Below the pieces are notes generated by a model. The model was not told the origin of the DNA and did no database searches. It saw nothing but the letters and a program-made list of their open reading frames with translations. This document shows positions 24,217 to 34,029 of a stretch of 34,029 nt of DNA, in pieces. Within the stretch, counting starts at the first letter, position 1; each line of letters opens with the position of its first letter. A program made the position numbers and the translations under genes. Origin of the DNA: Parvularcula sp039198765 (GTDB lineage: Bacteria; Pseudomonadota; Alphaproteobacteria; Caulobacterales; Parvularculaceae); contig JBCCTF010000018.1 in assembly GCA_039198765.1 (NCBI GenBank), positions 1-34,029 on the forward strand, written 5' to 3'.

Positions 24217-24906
24217 ATGACTCTCTGGGAACGCATTGCCGCTATCGTTGAATCCGCGCGTGAAAAGACGCTCGGGTCTCTTATGGACGCTATGGAAGAA
24301 CGGCGGCGCCAGCGCGATGCTGGTGTCTTCTCCATCGCGCTCATCGCTCTCTCTGCCAAAATGGCCAAGGCCGATGGCATCGCCACGGACGACGAATTCG
24401 TCGCCTTCCGCGATTTCTTCGAGGTCCCGCCAGAGGAGGAGGCCAAGGTCCGCATGGTCTATGACCTGGCTAAGGCCGACGTCGGCGGGTTCGAGAGCTA
24501 CGCCAAGCAGGTGGGCAAGCTGTTCGCGGATGAAGTGATCGTTCTTGAGGACGTGCTCGATTGCCTCTTCTACGTGGCGATGGCCGACGGGGTGCTGCAT
24601 CCGGGTGAGCTTGATCTTCTGAACAGCGCGAAGGAGGCCTTCTCGCTTCCCGACGCATGCTTCCGCCGCATCAAGGCGTCTCACGTGGGTCTCGAAGAAG
24701 ATGATCCGTATGCGATCCTTGGTATTCCTGTTGAGATCGAGACGGAGCTTTTGAAGGCCACCTATCGCCGGTTGGCGAAGGAGCATCACCCTGATGCGCT
24801 GATCGCGCGGGGTGTGCCGGCTGAACTGGTCTCAATTGCTGAGCACCGGATGGCCGCGATCAACGAAGCTTACGAGAAAGCGATGGCTGAACGCGGCGAA
24901 GCCTGA
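24217..24906 (+). CDS. TerB-DnaJ domain protein (DjlA-like, soluble)
   Basis: 229 residues. An N-terminal TerB-like helical domain (about residues 35-150) carries two acidic helices, ALSAKMAKADGIATDDE and VAMADGVLHPGELDLL, each with the A-DG-xxxxE pattern typical of this fold. A C-terminal J domain follows, with DPYAILGIP and KEHHPDALIARG, keeping the HPD motif that stimulates DnaK. Unlike E. coli DjlA there is no transmembrane segment, so it is probably cytoplasmic. ATG 24217 has AAAGG just upstream; ATG 24181 is an alternative. Its stop overlaps the start of the phzF-like gene (TGATG), so the two are coupled. Confidence 0.9.
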   Translation: MTLWERIAAIVESAREKTLGSLMDAMEERRRQRDAGVFSIALIALSAKMAKADGIATDDEFVAFRDFFEVPPEEEAKVRMVYDLAKADVGGFESYAKQVGKLFADEVIVLEDVLDCLFYVAMADGVLHPGELDLLNSAKEAFSLPDACFRRIKASHVGLEEDDPYAILGIPVEIETELLKATYRRLAKEHHPDALIARGVPAELVSIAEHRMAAINEAYEKAMAERGEA

Positions 24907-25688
24907 TGGGCACGCCCTTCACCGTCGTTGATGCGTTCACGGATCGTCCGTTTGCGGGTAATCCGGCGGCAGTGATGCTGTTGGATGCCTTTCCGGACGA
25001 TCAGATGCTGACCAGCCTCGCGGCTGAACATCAGTATGCTGAGACAGCGTTCCTCGTTCGGCAGGGGCGGGGCTACTACCACTTGCGCTGGTTCACGCCG
25101 ACGGTGGAGGTCCCTCTCTGCGGCCACGGGACTTTAGCGGCTTCCCATGCTCTTTATACGGAGCACGGCGAGGATGTGCCGAGCCTTAGGTTCGATACGG
25201 CGTCAGGCCAGCTCAACGTATCGAGAGAGGGGAACGGCTACAAGCTGGATTTCCCAATTGCTGATCAATGGGATACGCTGGATACCGCTGCCGTTGCCTA
25301 CGCCATCGGCGTGATGCCCTCGGAGGTCATGAAGGGTAAGTTTCTGATCGCTGTCGTCGATAGTGAAGAGACTGTTCGTGCGCTGAAGCCTGATCTTGCG
25401 AAGGTGGCGGAGTTGCCAGGTGACGAGATTGTGGTGACCGCGCCAGGCATTGCTACTGATTTCGTCAGCAGGATGTTCGGTCCGAAGATTGGTATCCCTG
25501 AGGACCCATTCACTGGCGCCACACACACGATGCTCGCGCCCTATTGGGCGGCGCGGTTAGGCAAGTCGAAGCTGAGCGGGCATCAAGCGTCGGCGCGGGG
25601 CGGTGATGTGGTTTGCGAAGTGGCCGGCGAACGGGTCTTCCTGTTTGGGAATGCCGTCACTACGATGCGCGGCCAAATGGCTTTGTGA
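24906..25688 (+). CDS. PhzF family isomerase/epimerase-like protein
   Basis: 260 residues with the two-barrel PhzF fold. The catalytic Glu is in QYAETAFLV, and the anion-binding motifs are CGHGTLAASHAL near residue 75 and GIPEDPFTGATHTML near residue 200. The opening FTVVDAFTDRPFAGNPAAV is characteristic. Members isomerise or epimerise small acids; outside phenazine clusters the substrate is usually unknown, and no phenazine genes are present. It is translationally coupled to the TerB-DnaJ gene. Its last 106 bases overlap the tail of a convergent transporter gene. Confidence 0.93.
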   Translation: MGTPFTVVDAFTDRPFAGNPAAVMLLDAFPDDQMLTSLAAEHQYAETAFLVRQGRGYYHLRWFTPTVEVPLCGHGTLAASHALYTEHGEDVPSLRFDTASGQLNVSREGNGYKLDFPIADQWDTLDTAAVAYAIGVMPSEVMKGKFLIAVVDSEETVRALKPDLAKVAELPGDEIVVTAPGIATDFVSRMFGPKIGIPEDPFTGATHTMLAPYWAARLGKSKLSGHQASARGGDVVCEVAGERVFLFGNAVTTMRGQMAL

Positions 25689-26593
25689 AGCTGCCCCACC
25701 TTGCCCTGGGACATCGCGACGCCCGCAAAGATCGTCAGCAGCCCGATGATTTGGTTGAGCAGCAGAGGTTCCGCAAAGAACAGCAGGCCGAGAATGACCG
25801 AAATCACGGGGCTCGCATAAGCTGCGGTTGAGAGGAACGCTGCCCCGGCACGCCGCACAACGGTGATGATCGCGATAGACGTCAGACCAGTCGGTAAGAT
25901 CCCGAGGTAGAGCATCGAGAGCCACCCTTGCGTGGTCACGCCGTCAAACCCTGACATGAGCATGAACGGCATGGTCATGAGCGACGCTGAGATCATCATC
26001 GTCGCGGCGAAACTGCGGGCGGGATAGTCAGGCGCGCGCCGCATGATCACGCCCATCGCTGCGTAGCCGAACACGGCGCAGAGCAGCAGGACAATCCCCA
26101 CCACCGTCGCGTCCGCCCCTGAGAAGATGGCAGGCCCGATCAAGATCAAGACGCCAAGCGTCCCGGTCACGACGCCGAAGAGCGTACGCTTGGTCAGAGG
26201 TTCGCCTGCGAAGAGGGCAGCCATGATGATGCTCATCACAGGCAAGAACGCCATGACGATGCCCGCCATGATGGAGCTGACCTGGGTCTGCGCCAGCGGA
26301 AAGAGGGTGAAGGGCATCGCGTAGCCGAAGAAACCCGCCGCTGCGCCGTAGATCCAGGCCTTCCGCGCAGCCGGATGCCATGGCGGAAGCAACTCCCGCC
26401 CGGTCGCCACCGTGTATGCAGAGAGCATGATGGCGGCCACGAACATGCGCATTCCGGAGATCACCGCCGGGGTCGAGCCTTCGAGAGCGAAGTTGATCGC
26501 AGCAGGTCCCGAGCCGCCGATGAACGCAACAATGACCCATCCGGCCCAGTCGGCGCGGTTGGGTTCCTGCGGCGGTGCGATGGAGGTGGCCAT
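25583..26593 (-). CDS. EamA/DMT-family transporter
   Basis: 336 residues from ATG 26593 (MATSIAPPQEPNRAD), an inner-membrane drug/metabolite transporter with about ten helices in two EamA repeats. WVIVAFIGGSGPAAINFALEG opens the first repeat, and VVGIVLLLCAVFGYAAMG opens the second. Family members export amino acids or other metabolites; the substrate is unknown. The C-terminal tail after the last helix (about 40 residues, basic and rich in Ser, Thr and Pro) is encoded opposite the end of the phzF-like gene and is probably a recent extension of the frame. ATG 26620 is an alternative start. Confidence 0.92.
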   Translation of the reverse strand: MATSIAPPQEPNRADWAGWVIVAFIGGSGPAAINFALEGSTPAVISGMRMFVAAIMLSAYTVATGRELLPPWHPAARKAWIYGAAAGFFGYAMPFTLFPLAQTQVSSIMAGIVMAFLPVMSIIMAALFAGEPLTKRTLFGVVTGTLGVLILIGPAIFSGADATVVGIVLLLCAVFGYAAMGVIMRRAPDYPARSFAATMMISASLMTMPFMLMSGFDGVTTQGWLSMLYLGILPTGLTSIAIITVVRRAGAAFLSTAAYASPVISVILGLLFFAEPLLLNQIIGLLTIFAGVAMSQGKVGQLHKAIWPRIVVTAFPNRKTRSPATSQTTSPPRADA

Positions 26594-26741
26594 GGACCCC
26601 GCTACGTCACCCTGCGCCATGGGAGCAAGCGGCGATGCGGTCGCGGCCGGACACCTATGGTTTATTTTCGTTGCAGCGCACCAACGCATGGATTTGGTGC
26701 CCTCGCTGTGGTATCGCGCCATGGGAAATGGGGATGTTTGA

Positions 26742-28403
26742 ATGTTGAAGCGCATGGGTTTTTGCGCGCTGTTTGCAGCGCTGTGGATTGGTCTGGCCGG
26801 TGCATCGACACCGTTTGAGACTGATCCCGACGAATCCTCCATGGCCGAACGCCTTCGCTTCGACGTTGCCACGTTTTCCGACGATCAGATGGACGGTCGT
26901 GAGGCGGGCAAACGCGGGCATGACCTCGCGGCTCAGGTAATGGCTGGGCGCTTTGTGGACGCAGGGCTCGAGCCACTGTCTGAGGCGGATCAGTTCCTCC
27001 AAATCGTTCCGATGCGCCGGTATCGCTCCAAGTATCGCGGCGGCGCACTGCTTTTTATCGAGGGCGAGCGGTTCGAACAGGTTGATGAGATTATCGGCAC
27101 CACGCGCCGTGAAGACGCAATGCTCGCCCACGCGCCGCTGGTCTTTGCAGGCTGGGGCCTCGTTTCTGACGTGTACGGACGGGACGATTACCAAGACATC
27201 GACCCGAAAGGGGCCATTGTCGTCCTCCTCAAAGGCGCGCCAGCCTTTCTTCCGCCTGAACGCCGAGCCTTCTATGCCGCACGTCAGGTCGAAGTGGCGG
27301 CAGAGAAAGGCGCCGCAGCGGTCATCACCATTCTGACGCCGAACTATGAGCGCGAAGTGATGAGCTTTGATCGCTATGCTGAGGAATATCTCGATACCCA
27401 AAAGCTGACATGGGTCTATCCTGACGGCCGAGCCTACGATCCGCACCCTGATCTTCTGGCTGAGGCTATCATGGGTGACGCGGGTGCGCGGCGTTTGTTT
27501 GAGAACGCACCTTGGTCCTGGGATGTCATCTCGCAGCGTGCGAGCACGCGAAACGGTACGGTACAAAGCTTCGCCTTTGGCACGGTGGCTTCGATGCAGC
27601 TTGGCTCGAAGATCTCACGCACCACCAGCCCCAACGTTGTGGGCATGATCCCTGGGTCTGATCCGAACTTGGCCGGCGAAGCGGTCGTTGTGACGGCGCA
27701 TCTGGACCACCGTGGCCGTCGGCGTCGCGATGGACTCGACCTTTTGTTCCGAGGTGCACTGAACAACGCGTCGGGTGTCGCCGTGATGCTTGAGATGGCC
27801 AAGCAGCTGAAAGAGAACCCACCAGCACGAACAGTCGTCTTCGCAGCGGTTACTGGCCATGAGGCAGGCCTCATAGGCTCCGACTACCTCGCCCGTTTTG
27901 GTGCACGGCGAGACCTCAAGGTGGTCGCGGACGTCAACATCGACAGCCCACTTGCGACTTTTCCGTTCACGGAGCTTGTGTCGTACGGCACGTCAGAGAC
28001 GAGTCTGTCCCCAGTTGTCGATCGCGTGTTCGAGCAGCATGGCATCACGCTTGGTGACGATCAGATCTCTGAGCACAGTGTCTTCAACACGTCCGACCAC
28101 TTCAACTTTGTGAAACAAGGTGTTCCGTCTGTTTTCCTGACGATGGGTCTCGAAGGCGAAGGTCGTGCAGCGTTCAATATGTACCATCGCGCACACAGCC
28201 ATCAGCCCACTGACAATATCGACATAATCGACTTTGATCAGCTCGCTCGCTTCACGGACATCCATATCGATCTCACAACAGCCATCGCGAACGATCCCAA
28301 AGCGCCGAGCTGGGACCGGGATAGCTTCCTGGCTTACGAAACGGGCGTTGGCGCTCGGAACAAGGTGCGCCGCCGCAACGCAACGCGAGTGTCTGCGCCC
28401 TAA
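26742..28403 (+). CDS. Exported M28-type peptidase, altered active site
   Basis: 553 residues with a signal peptide (MLKRMGFCALFAALWIGLAG, cleaved near AST). A protease-associated insert occupies about residues 110-270. The M28 zinc-peptidase domain follows: TAHLDHRG (His320, Asp322), GALNNASGVA near 338-347, TGHEAGLIGSDYL near 371-383, VNIDSP, TSDHFNF and YHRAHSHQPTD. Two expected acids are replaced: the metal-bridging Asp of DNASG is Asn341, and the general-base Glu of EE-GL-GS is His373. The other ligands remain. It may be inactive, use a different mechanism, or bind rather than cut. It is followed by purA without obvious linkage. Confidence 0.85.
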   Translation: MLKRMGFCALFAALWIGLAGASTPFETDPDESSMAERLRFDVATFSDDQMDGREAGKRGHDLAAQVMAGRFVDAGLEPLSEADQFLQIVPMRRYRSKYRGGALLFIEGERFEQVDEIIGTTRREDAMLAHAPLVFAGWGLVSDVYGRDDYQDIDPKGAIVVLLKGAPAFLPPERRAFYAARQVEVAAEKGAAAVITILTPNYEREVMSFDRYAEEYLDTQKLTWVYPDGRAYDPHPDLLAEAIMGDAGARRLFENAPWSWDVISQRASTRNGTVQSFAFGTVASMQLGSKISRTTSPNVVGMIPGSDPNLAGEAVVVTAHLDHRGRRRRDGLDLLFRGALNNASGVAVMLEMAKQLKENPPARTVVFAAVTGHEAGLIGSDYLARFGARRDLKVVADVNIDSPLATFPFTELVSYGTSETSLSPVVDRVFEQHGITLGDDQISEHSVFNTSDHFNFVKQGVPSVFLTMGLEGEGRAAFNMYHRAHSHQPTDNIDIIDFDQLARFTDIHIDLTTAIANDPKAPSWDRDSFLAYETGVGARNKVRRRNATRVSAP

Positions 28404-28486
28404 AGGTCTCCCCAAACGGCTGATCGCGGGTTCCCCTCTGGCCATGAACCGCCTAGGGGTCCGCTTTCGCTCATGAGGAGATGACC

Positions 28487-29779
28487 ATGGCGCATGTGGC
28501 GGTGATCGGCGCGCAATGGGGGGACGAGGGCAAAGGCAAGATCGTTGACTGGCTGTCGGCGCGGGCTGAGGTCGTTGCTCGGTTCCAAGGCGGGCACAAC
28601 GCTGGCCACACGCTGGTGATTGACGGCGAAGTCTACAAGCTGTCGCTTCTCCCGTCGGGTATCGTCCGTGAGGGGAAACTCTCTGTGATCGGATCGGGTG
28701 TGGTCCTCGACCCCGTCGCGTTCGCCTCTGAGGTTGAGCGCCTGAAAGAGCAGGGCGTGCGTATCACCCCGGTGAACCTCGCGATTGCGGAGAATGCCTG
28801 CCTGATTCTGCCTCTCCACGGCGAGCTTGATCGCCTGCGTGAAGAAGCGGCAGGTGCAGCGAAGATCGGGACCACGGGCCGCGGGATTGGCCCCGCCTAT
28901 GAGGACAAGGTCGGTCGCCGCGCCATCCGCGTGGCTGATCTGCGCTCGGTTGATGAGTTGGGGCCTCGGATCGACCGGCTGTTGACCCACCACAATGCCC
29001 TGCGGATTGGGTTTGGCGCTGAGCCAATCCAAGCCGCCGAGGTCCTGGCACAGCTGAAGACGACGGCGGAAGCGCTTCTCCCCTATGCGACCCCGGTCTG
29101 GCAGCTGCTCGACGACGCACGCCGTGCCGGTAAACGGATCCTGTTCGAGGGCGCCCAAGGCGTCCTCCTGGACGTCGACCACGGCACCTACCCTTACGTG
29201 ACGTCCTCCAACACTGTGGCCGGACAGGCCGCGACGGGCACAGGCATGGGGTCGGCTGGCGAAGCCTACGGCCTGGCCATCGTAAAAGCCTATACGACCC
29301 GCGTGGGTTCAGGCCCTTTCCCAACCGAGCTGAACGATGAGATCGGCACCCGCCTGGGCGAGCGAGGCCATGAATTCGGCACCGTGACCGGCCGCCAGCG
29401 GCGCTGTGGTTGGTTTGATGCTGCCCTCGTCCGGCAGACCCTCCTGACGGCAGGCATCGACGGCATCGCGCTGACCAAGCTCGATGTTCTAGACGGGATG
29501 GAGACCCTCAAGGTCTGTGTTGGCTATGAAGTGAATGGCGAACGCCTCGATTACCTCCCGGCAGGCACACGTGAGCAGGAGCTGGCCCGTCCGATCTACG
29601 AAGAGCTCGAAGGTTGGTCGGGATCAACCGCTGGTGCCCGCAGCTGGGTCGACCTGCCTCCCCAAGCCGTCACTTACGTCCGCCGCATTGAAGAGCTGCT
29701 CGGCACACCCGTCGTCTTGGTCTCCACGTCGCCAGAGCGCGAGGACGTCATTCTGATGAAAGACCCTTTCGAGGCCTGA
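28487..29779 (+). CDS. purA: Adenylosuccinate synthetase PurA
   Basis: Joins IMP and aspartate with GTP in the first step to AMP. The start chosen is ATG 28487 (MAHVAVIGAQWGDEGKGKIV), with GAGGAG six bases upstream; ATG 28481 overlaps that ribosome-binding site. The N-terminal GDEGKGK P-loop, FQGGHNAGHTLVI, GTTGRGIGPAYEDK with its catalytic and dimer residues, and FEGAQGVLLDVDHGTYPYVT are all present. The 430-residue length is standard. It stands alone between an exported peptidase-like gene and a histidine kinase gene. Confidence 0.98.
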   Translation: MAHVAVIGAQWGDEGKGKIVDWLSARAEVVARFQGGHNAGHTLVIDGEVYKLSLLPSGIVREGKLSVIGSGVVLDPVAFASEVERLKEQGVRITPVNLAIAENACLILPLHGELDRLREEAAGAAKIGTTGRGIGPAYEDKVGRRAIRVADLRSVDELGPRIDRLLTHHNALRIGFGAEPIQAAEVLAQLKTTAEALLPYATPVWQLLDDARRAGKRILFEGAQGVLLDVDHGTYPYVTSSNTVAGQAATGTGMGSAGEAYGLAIVKAYTTRVGSGPFPTELNDEIGTRLGERGHEFGTVTGRQRRCGWFDAALVRQTLLTAGIDGIALTKLDVLDGMETLKVCVGYEVNGERLDYLPAGTREQELARPIYEELEGWSGSTAGARSWVDLPPQAVTYVRRIEELLGTPVVLVSTSPEREDVILMKDPFEA

Positions 29780-29863
29780 TTGCGGCAATTCTGTGAACGT
29801 TAAGCAATAATCTTCAGCGCCATTTAACGGTCGTCGGCTTCTATTCCTTCGGGGAGAAGGTCG

Positions 29864-31648
29864 ATGAGTTCGACAGGTGCTAAGTCGGGCGTCGCGAGTG
29901 CGTCGCTGAGGATGCTGAAGCTGACGGAGCAAGCGCGCCGTGGGCAGTTCGGCACGCGCCTCACTGTTGCTCTCATTGGTTTCGGGTTTCTGTCGCTTCA
30001 CCTCGGCTGGCAAATCCCGCTTCTGGTGCTCTGCGTCGTGGCGGCGAGCCAGACCCTCGACCTCTTCGTCAAGAAACATTTCCTGCCGGAGGACCGTGTA
30101 GAACCGATCACACCCGCAGAAATGTGGGCTCTGTGCCTGACGAATGCTCAAGCATCGTATGTGTACGGATCGATCCCTATTCTGGCTTGGTTTGTCCCGT
30201 CAGACGGCTTCAAGATCTTCGCGGCGTTCTGGCTTTCGGGATCCATGCTCCACGTGATGCTGCACATGCATCACGACCTGAAGATGTTCCTGTCGAGCTT
30301 CGTGCCGCACGCGTCGCTGACCATCATCCTACCGCTGATCTCATTTGCCATTGGTCTCGAAGTCGATCCGTTCACAACGGGCGCGCTTCTTTTCGCGACG
30401 ATTGTCTTTATCGGACACTTTGTCAGCGCGTACAAAAGCTACAATCATCAGTCTGCAGAGCTGCTCGCCGCACGAAAGCTGGCGGAGGAACGGCGAAAGG
30501 TTGCAGAGGCAGCCAGCGAGGCAAAGTCCAACTTCCTCGCGACACTGAGCCATGAAATCCGCACACCGATGAACGGGATTGTCGGGATGGCGGCGGCCCT
30601 CGACGACACTGATCTGCCGCCAGAGGCGCAGACTCAGGTTGAGGTGATGCGGCAAGCAAGTGATCTCCTCTTGGTTCTGTTGAACGACGTGCTCGATATG
30701 TCCAAGATCGAGGCGGGCCGCCTCACGCTCGAGAAGAAGCCCTTCTCGCTGATTAATGCTGTCACCCGCGTGGCCGCGCTGCATCGTGTAGAGACCGAAC
30801 GTAAGGGCCTGGAGCTGCGCGTGGATATCGATCCGGAGACGCACGATTGGCGAACAGGCGATGAGCACCGGATCATTCAGGTGCTGCACAACCTCTTGGG
30901 CAATGCGATCAAGTTCACGTCGGAGGGGTCGATCACCCTGACCGTTCGGCCGCATACGGACGGCAATGACGGAACGCTGATCAGCGTCACCGACACGGGC
31001 ATCGGCATGACGACGGAAGAAGCGGACCGGGTGTTCGAGCCTTTCACTCAAGCCGAAACATCGACCTCACGGCGCTATGGCGGAACGGGCCTTGGACTGA
31101 CGATCACCAAAGGTCTGGTCGAAGCCATGGGCGGTGCGTTGACCCTGACGTCAGAGAAAGGCTGCGGCAGCACCTTCTCGATCGCCATTCCACTTCCTGA
31201 GGCGGCGCCTACGTTGCGGCAGCGGACGGCAGCTGCGGGAGACGACACCTTGACCCTGCGAGGGCGTCGCGTGCTGGCCATCGACGACAACGGCGTGAAC
31301 CTCGCGGTGCTCGAAACGGTGCTGAAGCGCGAAGGCGCGATCACCGTGACCTGCACGTCCGGTCAAGAAGCTCTTGAGATTATCTCGTCCGGCGACTTTG
31401 ACCTCATTCTTCTCGACATCGCGATGCCGCATATGGATGGGCCAGAAACCCTCCGCCGGATGCGCGCACTTCTCTCGGATAACAAACTTCCGCCGACCAT
31501 CGCCGTGTCGGCTCACGCTATGCAGAGCGACATTGAGCGCTTCCTTGGGGAAGGCTTCGACGGTTACGTGACGAAGCCAGTTCGCCGCGAGACCTTGCTC
31601 AGCGCAGCCACAGAGGCGCTAAAAGCCCGCCTCGGCCGCGCCGCCTAG
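29864..31648 (+). CDS. Membrane hybrid sensor histidine kinase
   Basis: 594 residues. The N-terminal 190 residues hold about six hydrophobic helices with a His-rich stretch (SGSMLHVMLHMHHDLKMF, residues 126-142) and no recognised sensor domain. A short coiled coil (residues 195-222) leads to the kinase: the H box FLATLSHEIRTPMNG with His230, then the N box VLHNLLGNAIKF, DTGIGM and GGTGLGLTITKGLVEAMGG. A C-terminal receiver domain carries LAIDDNGVN, the phospho-acceptor Asp in LLLDIAMPHMDG, and the Lys in VTKPVRR. This is the layout of a phosphorelay kinase; the partner phosphotransferase is not in the window. The start has GGGAGAAGG upstream. Confidence 0.93.
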   Translation: MSSTGAKSGVASASLRMLKLTEQARRGQFGTRLTVALIGFGFLSLHLGWQIPLLVLCVVAASQTLDLFVKKHFLPEDRVEPITPAEMWALCLTNAQASYVYGSIPILAWFVPSDGFKIFAAFWLSGSMLHVMLHMHHDLKMFLSSFVPHASLTIILPLISFAIGLEVDPFTTGALLFATIVFIGHFVSAYKSYNHQSAELLAARKLAEERRKVAEAASEAKSNFLATLSHEIRTPMNGIVGMAAALDDTDLPPEAQTQVEVMRQASDLLLVLLNDVLDMSKIEAGRLTLEKKPFSLINAVTRVAALHRVETERKGLELRVDIDPETHDWRTGDEHRIIQVLHNLLGNAIKFTSEGSITLTVRPHTDGNDGTLISVTDTGIGMTTEEADRVFEPFTQAETSTSRRYGGTGLGLTITKGLVEAMGGALTLTSEKGCGSTFSIAIPLPEAAPTLRQRTAAAGDDTLTLRGRRVLAIDDNGVNLAVLETVLKREGAITVTCTSGQEALEIISSGDFDLILLDIAMPHMDGPETLRRMRALLSDNKLPPTIAVSAHAMQSDIERFLGEGFDGYVTKPVRRETLLSAATEALKARLGRAA

Positions 31649-31735
31649 GCCCTCAAAGTCTTTCGCTTTCTGACATCCTCACCACCGTGCGCCGCACAAT
31701 TGCCAGCGCGCGCCAGCCGCGCTACGGCTGAGCTT

Positions 31736-31814
31736 TGCCGAGGGGCACCCAGGCCAGTCTGGGTTGAGACGCACCCTTAGAACCTGATCCGGTTAAGACC
31801 GGCGGAGGAACGGC
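31736..31814 (+). ncRNA. TPP riboswitch (THI box)
   Basis: The conserved TPP-aptamer elements occur in order: GGGGCACCC at 31742, GGGTTGAGACGCACCC at 31761 with the CTGAGA-type bulge, and GAACCTGATCCGGTTAAGACC from 31780 with the CCTGATC pyrimidine-pocket side. The closing stem pairs GCCG (31736) with CGGC (31811). The ribosome-binding sequence GGAGG (31803-31807) lies inside the 3' part of the aptamer and the ATG begins one base after the closing stem, so TPP binding should hide it and block translation. The regulated unit is the unknown membrane protein gene plus thiC. Confidence 0.93.
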
Positions 31815-31815
31815 C

Positions 31816-32399
31816 ATGGCGCTGCACGACGCGGCCGCAGCTTCTGCGGAGATCGCGCACATCGACGGGTTGGAAGAGCGCCTCCTCGACGGCGAAACTG
31901 TTCTGTGGGCGGAGGAGTCGGGTCAGGAGCCGCCCTCGAAGTTTCAAAAACATGCAAAGGGCCACAGCGCTGGCGCACTCCTGTTGCTCGCTGTCGGGAC
32001 AATGGCGGTAGCGGCATTGTTCGGCTGGGGAACAGAGTCCGGAACGTTCTCCCGGTTCATGGCCTCGGCCATCTTTGTCATCGCAGCTATCTTCGCCGCG
32101 TTTCTTATGGCTGTCGTCACAGACAAAGGGCCTCAACCCCAGCCGAGGTTTCCCGCGGACGGCAAATACTACGCAATCACAGATCGGCGGTTGCTCGTGT
32201 GGGATGATAAAACCACGTGGAGCATCACGGCGAGGCAGGTCTTCGCTTTCGAGCGAGAGGTGAACGGAGATCGAGGGTCTGTCTTTCTCTACATCGGCGA
32301 GCCGGAGGACTACTCCGTAGGCCTCATCAATATCAAAAACAGTCACTATGCGGAGCGTCTTCTGCTCCAGCTTTGCTCTGAACCTGGAAGGATCAAGCC

Positions 32400-32403
<4 letters not shown>
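31816..32403 (+). CDS. Unknown two-TM protein with PH-like domain, TPP-controlled
   Basis: 195 residues. After a charged N-terminus two membrane helices are seen (about residues 52-72 and 82-104), then a C-terminal domain whose strand YYAITDRRLLVWDD (residues 118-131) is the recognisable core of bacterial PH-like (bPH) domains. ITARQVFAFERE and VFLYIGEPE form following strands, and HYAERLLLQL a final helix. I know no function for it. It is the first gene after the TPP riboswitch, and its stop overlaps the thiC start by four bases (ATGA), so its expression is tied to thiamine status. It lacks features of known thiamine transporters (too few helices) and of the pathway enzymes. Confidence 0.85.

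Positions 32404-34029
<1,626 letters not shown>

Noticed and set aside
26655..27566. 303-codon minus-strand frame opposite the M28-type gene
   Set aside because: Antisense to a coding region with a signal peptide and recognisable domains; no motif of its own.
31777..32346. 189-codon minus-strand frame opposite the PH-like gene
   Set aside because: The plus-strand frame has the riboswitch, ribosome-binding site, membrane helices and the overlap with thiC; this is its shadow.

Overview
The window is gene-dense, GC-rich DNA that reads as the chromosome of an alphaproteobacterium, probably a marine Rhodobacterales- or Parvularculales-like lineage. This is inferred from four things: the slt (divergent) / dapA-smpB block, the serS-surE pair, an ELM1-family (DUF1022) gene, and two secreted proteins with VPxPA-CTERM-type sorting tails. 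No rRNA, tRNA, CRISPR array, insertion sequence or phage gene was seen. No gene-free stretch exceeds about 300 bases. Both edges cut genes: glmM on the left has lost its 5' part, and thiC on the right has lost its 3' part.

Layout. 1-8.0 kb is housekeeping: glmM, thiD, a secreted acidic protein, a family-5 uracil-DNA glycosylase coupled to a NYN-domain gene, folK, serS, surE, a GyrI-like protein and trxB. 8.1-16 kb is more accessory. It holds a VPxPA-CTERM protein, a decayed piece of a COG0523 GTPase gene, a one-TM membrane protein, then a zinc/metal block: an intact COG0523 GTPase divergent from zur, a flavoprotein with a Cys-rich tail, and an ACR3-like transporter. This is followed by a Tat-exported amine oxidase whose domains are in circularly permuted order, and a second VPxPA-CTERM protein. 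16-22.7 kb holds the ELM1-family gene, holC, slt, dapA, smpB and a small cell-envelope pair. 22.7-31.6 kb holds an aldehyde dehydrogenase, a TerB-DnaJ protein, a PhzF-like protein, an EamA transporter, an M28-type peptidase with altered catalytic residues, purA and a hybrid histidine kinase. 31.7 kb to the end is a TPP riboswitch controlling an unknown membrane protein that overlaps thiC.

How the genes work together. ThiD and ThiC act in the same branch (HMP-PP supply for thiamine), but only the thiC operon shows a visible riboswitch. The uncharacterised membrane protein is its first gene, so it should be thiamine-repressed. Zur, COG0523, flavoprotein and transporter plausibly form a metal-limitation response around a palindromic site between cobW and zur. 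Most convergent gene pairs are packed to overlap, and several share short perfect hairpins that contain or adjoin both stop codons.

The observations most worth a second look are the permuted amine oxidase (14097-15308), the riboswitch-first unknown gene (31816-32403), the zinc/metal block with its eroded GTPase paralogue, and the M28 protein lacking two key active-site acids.
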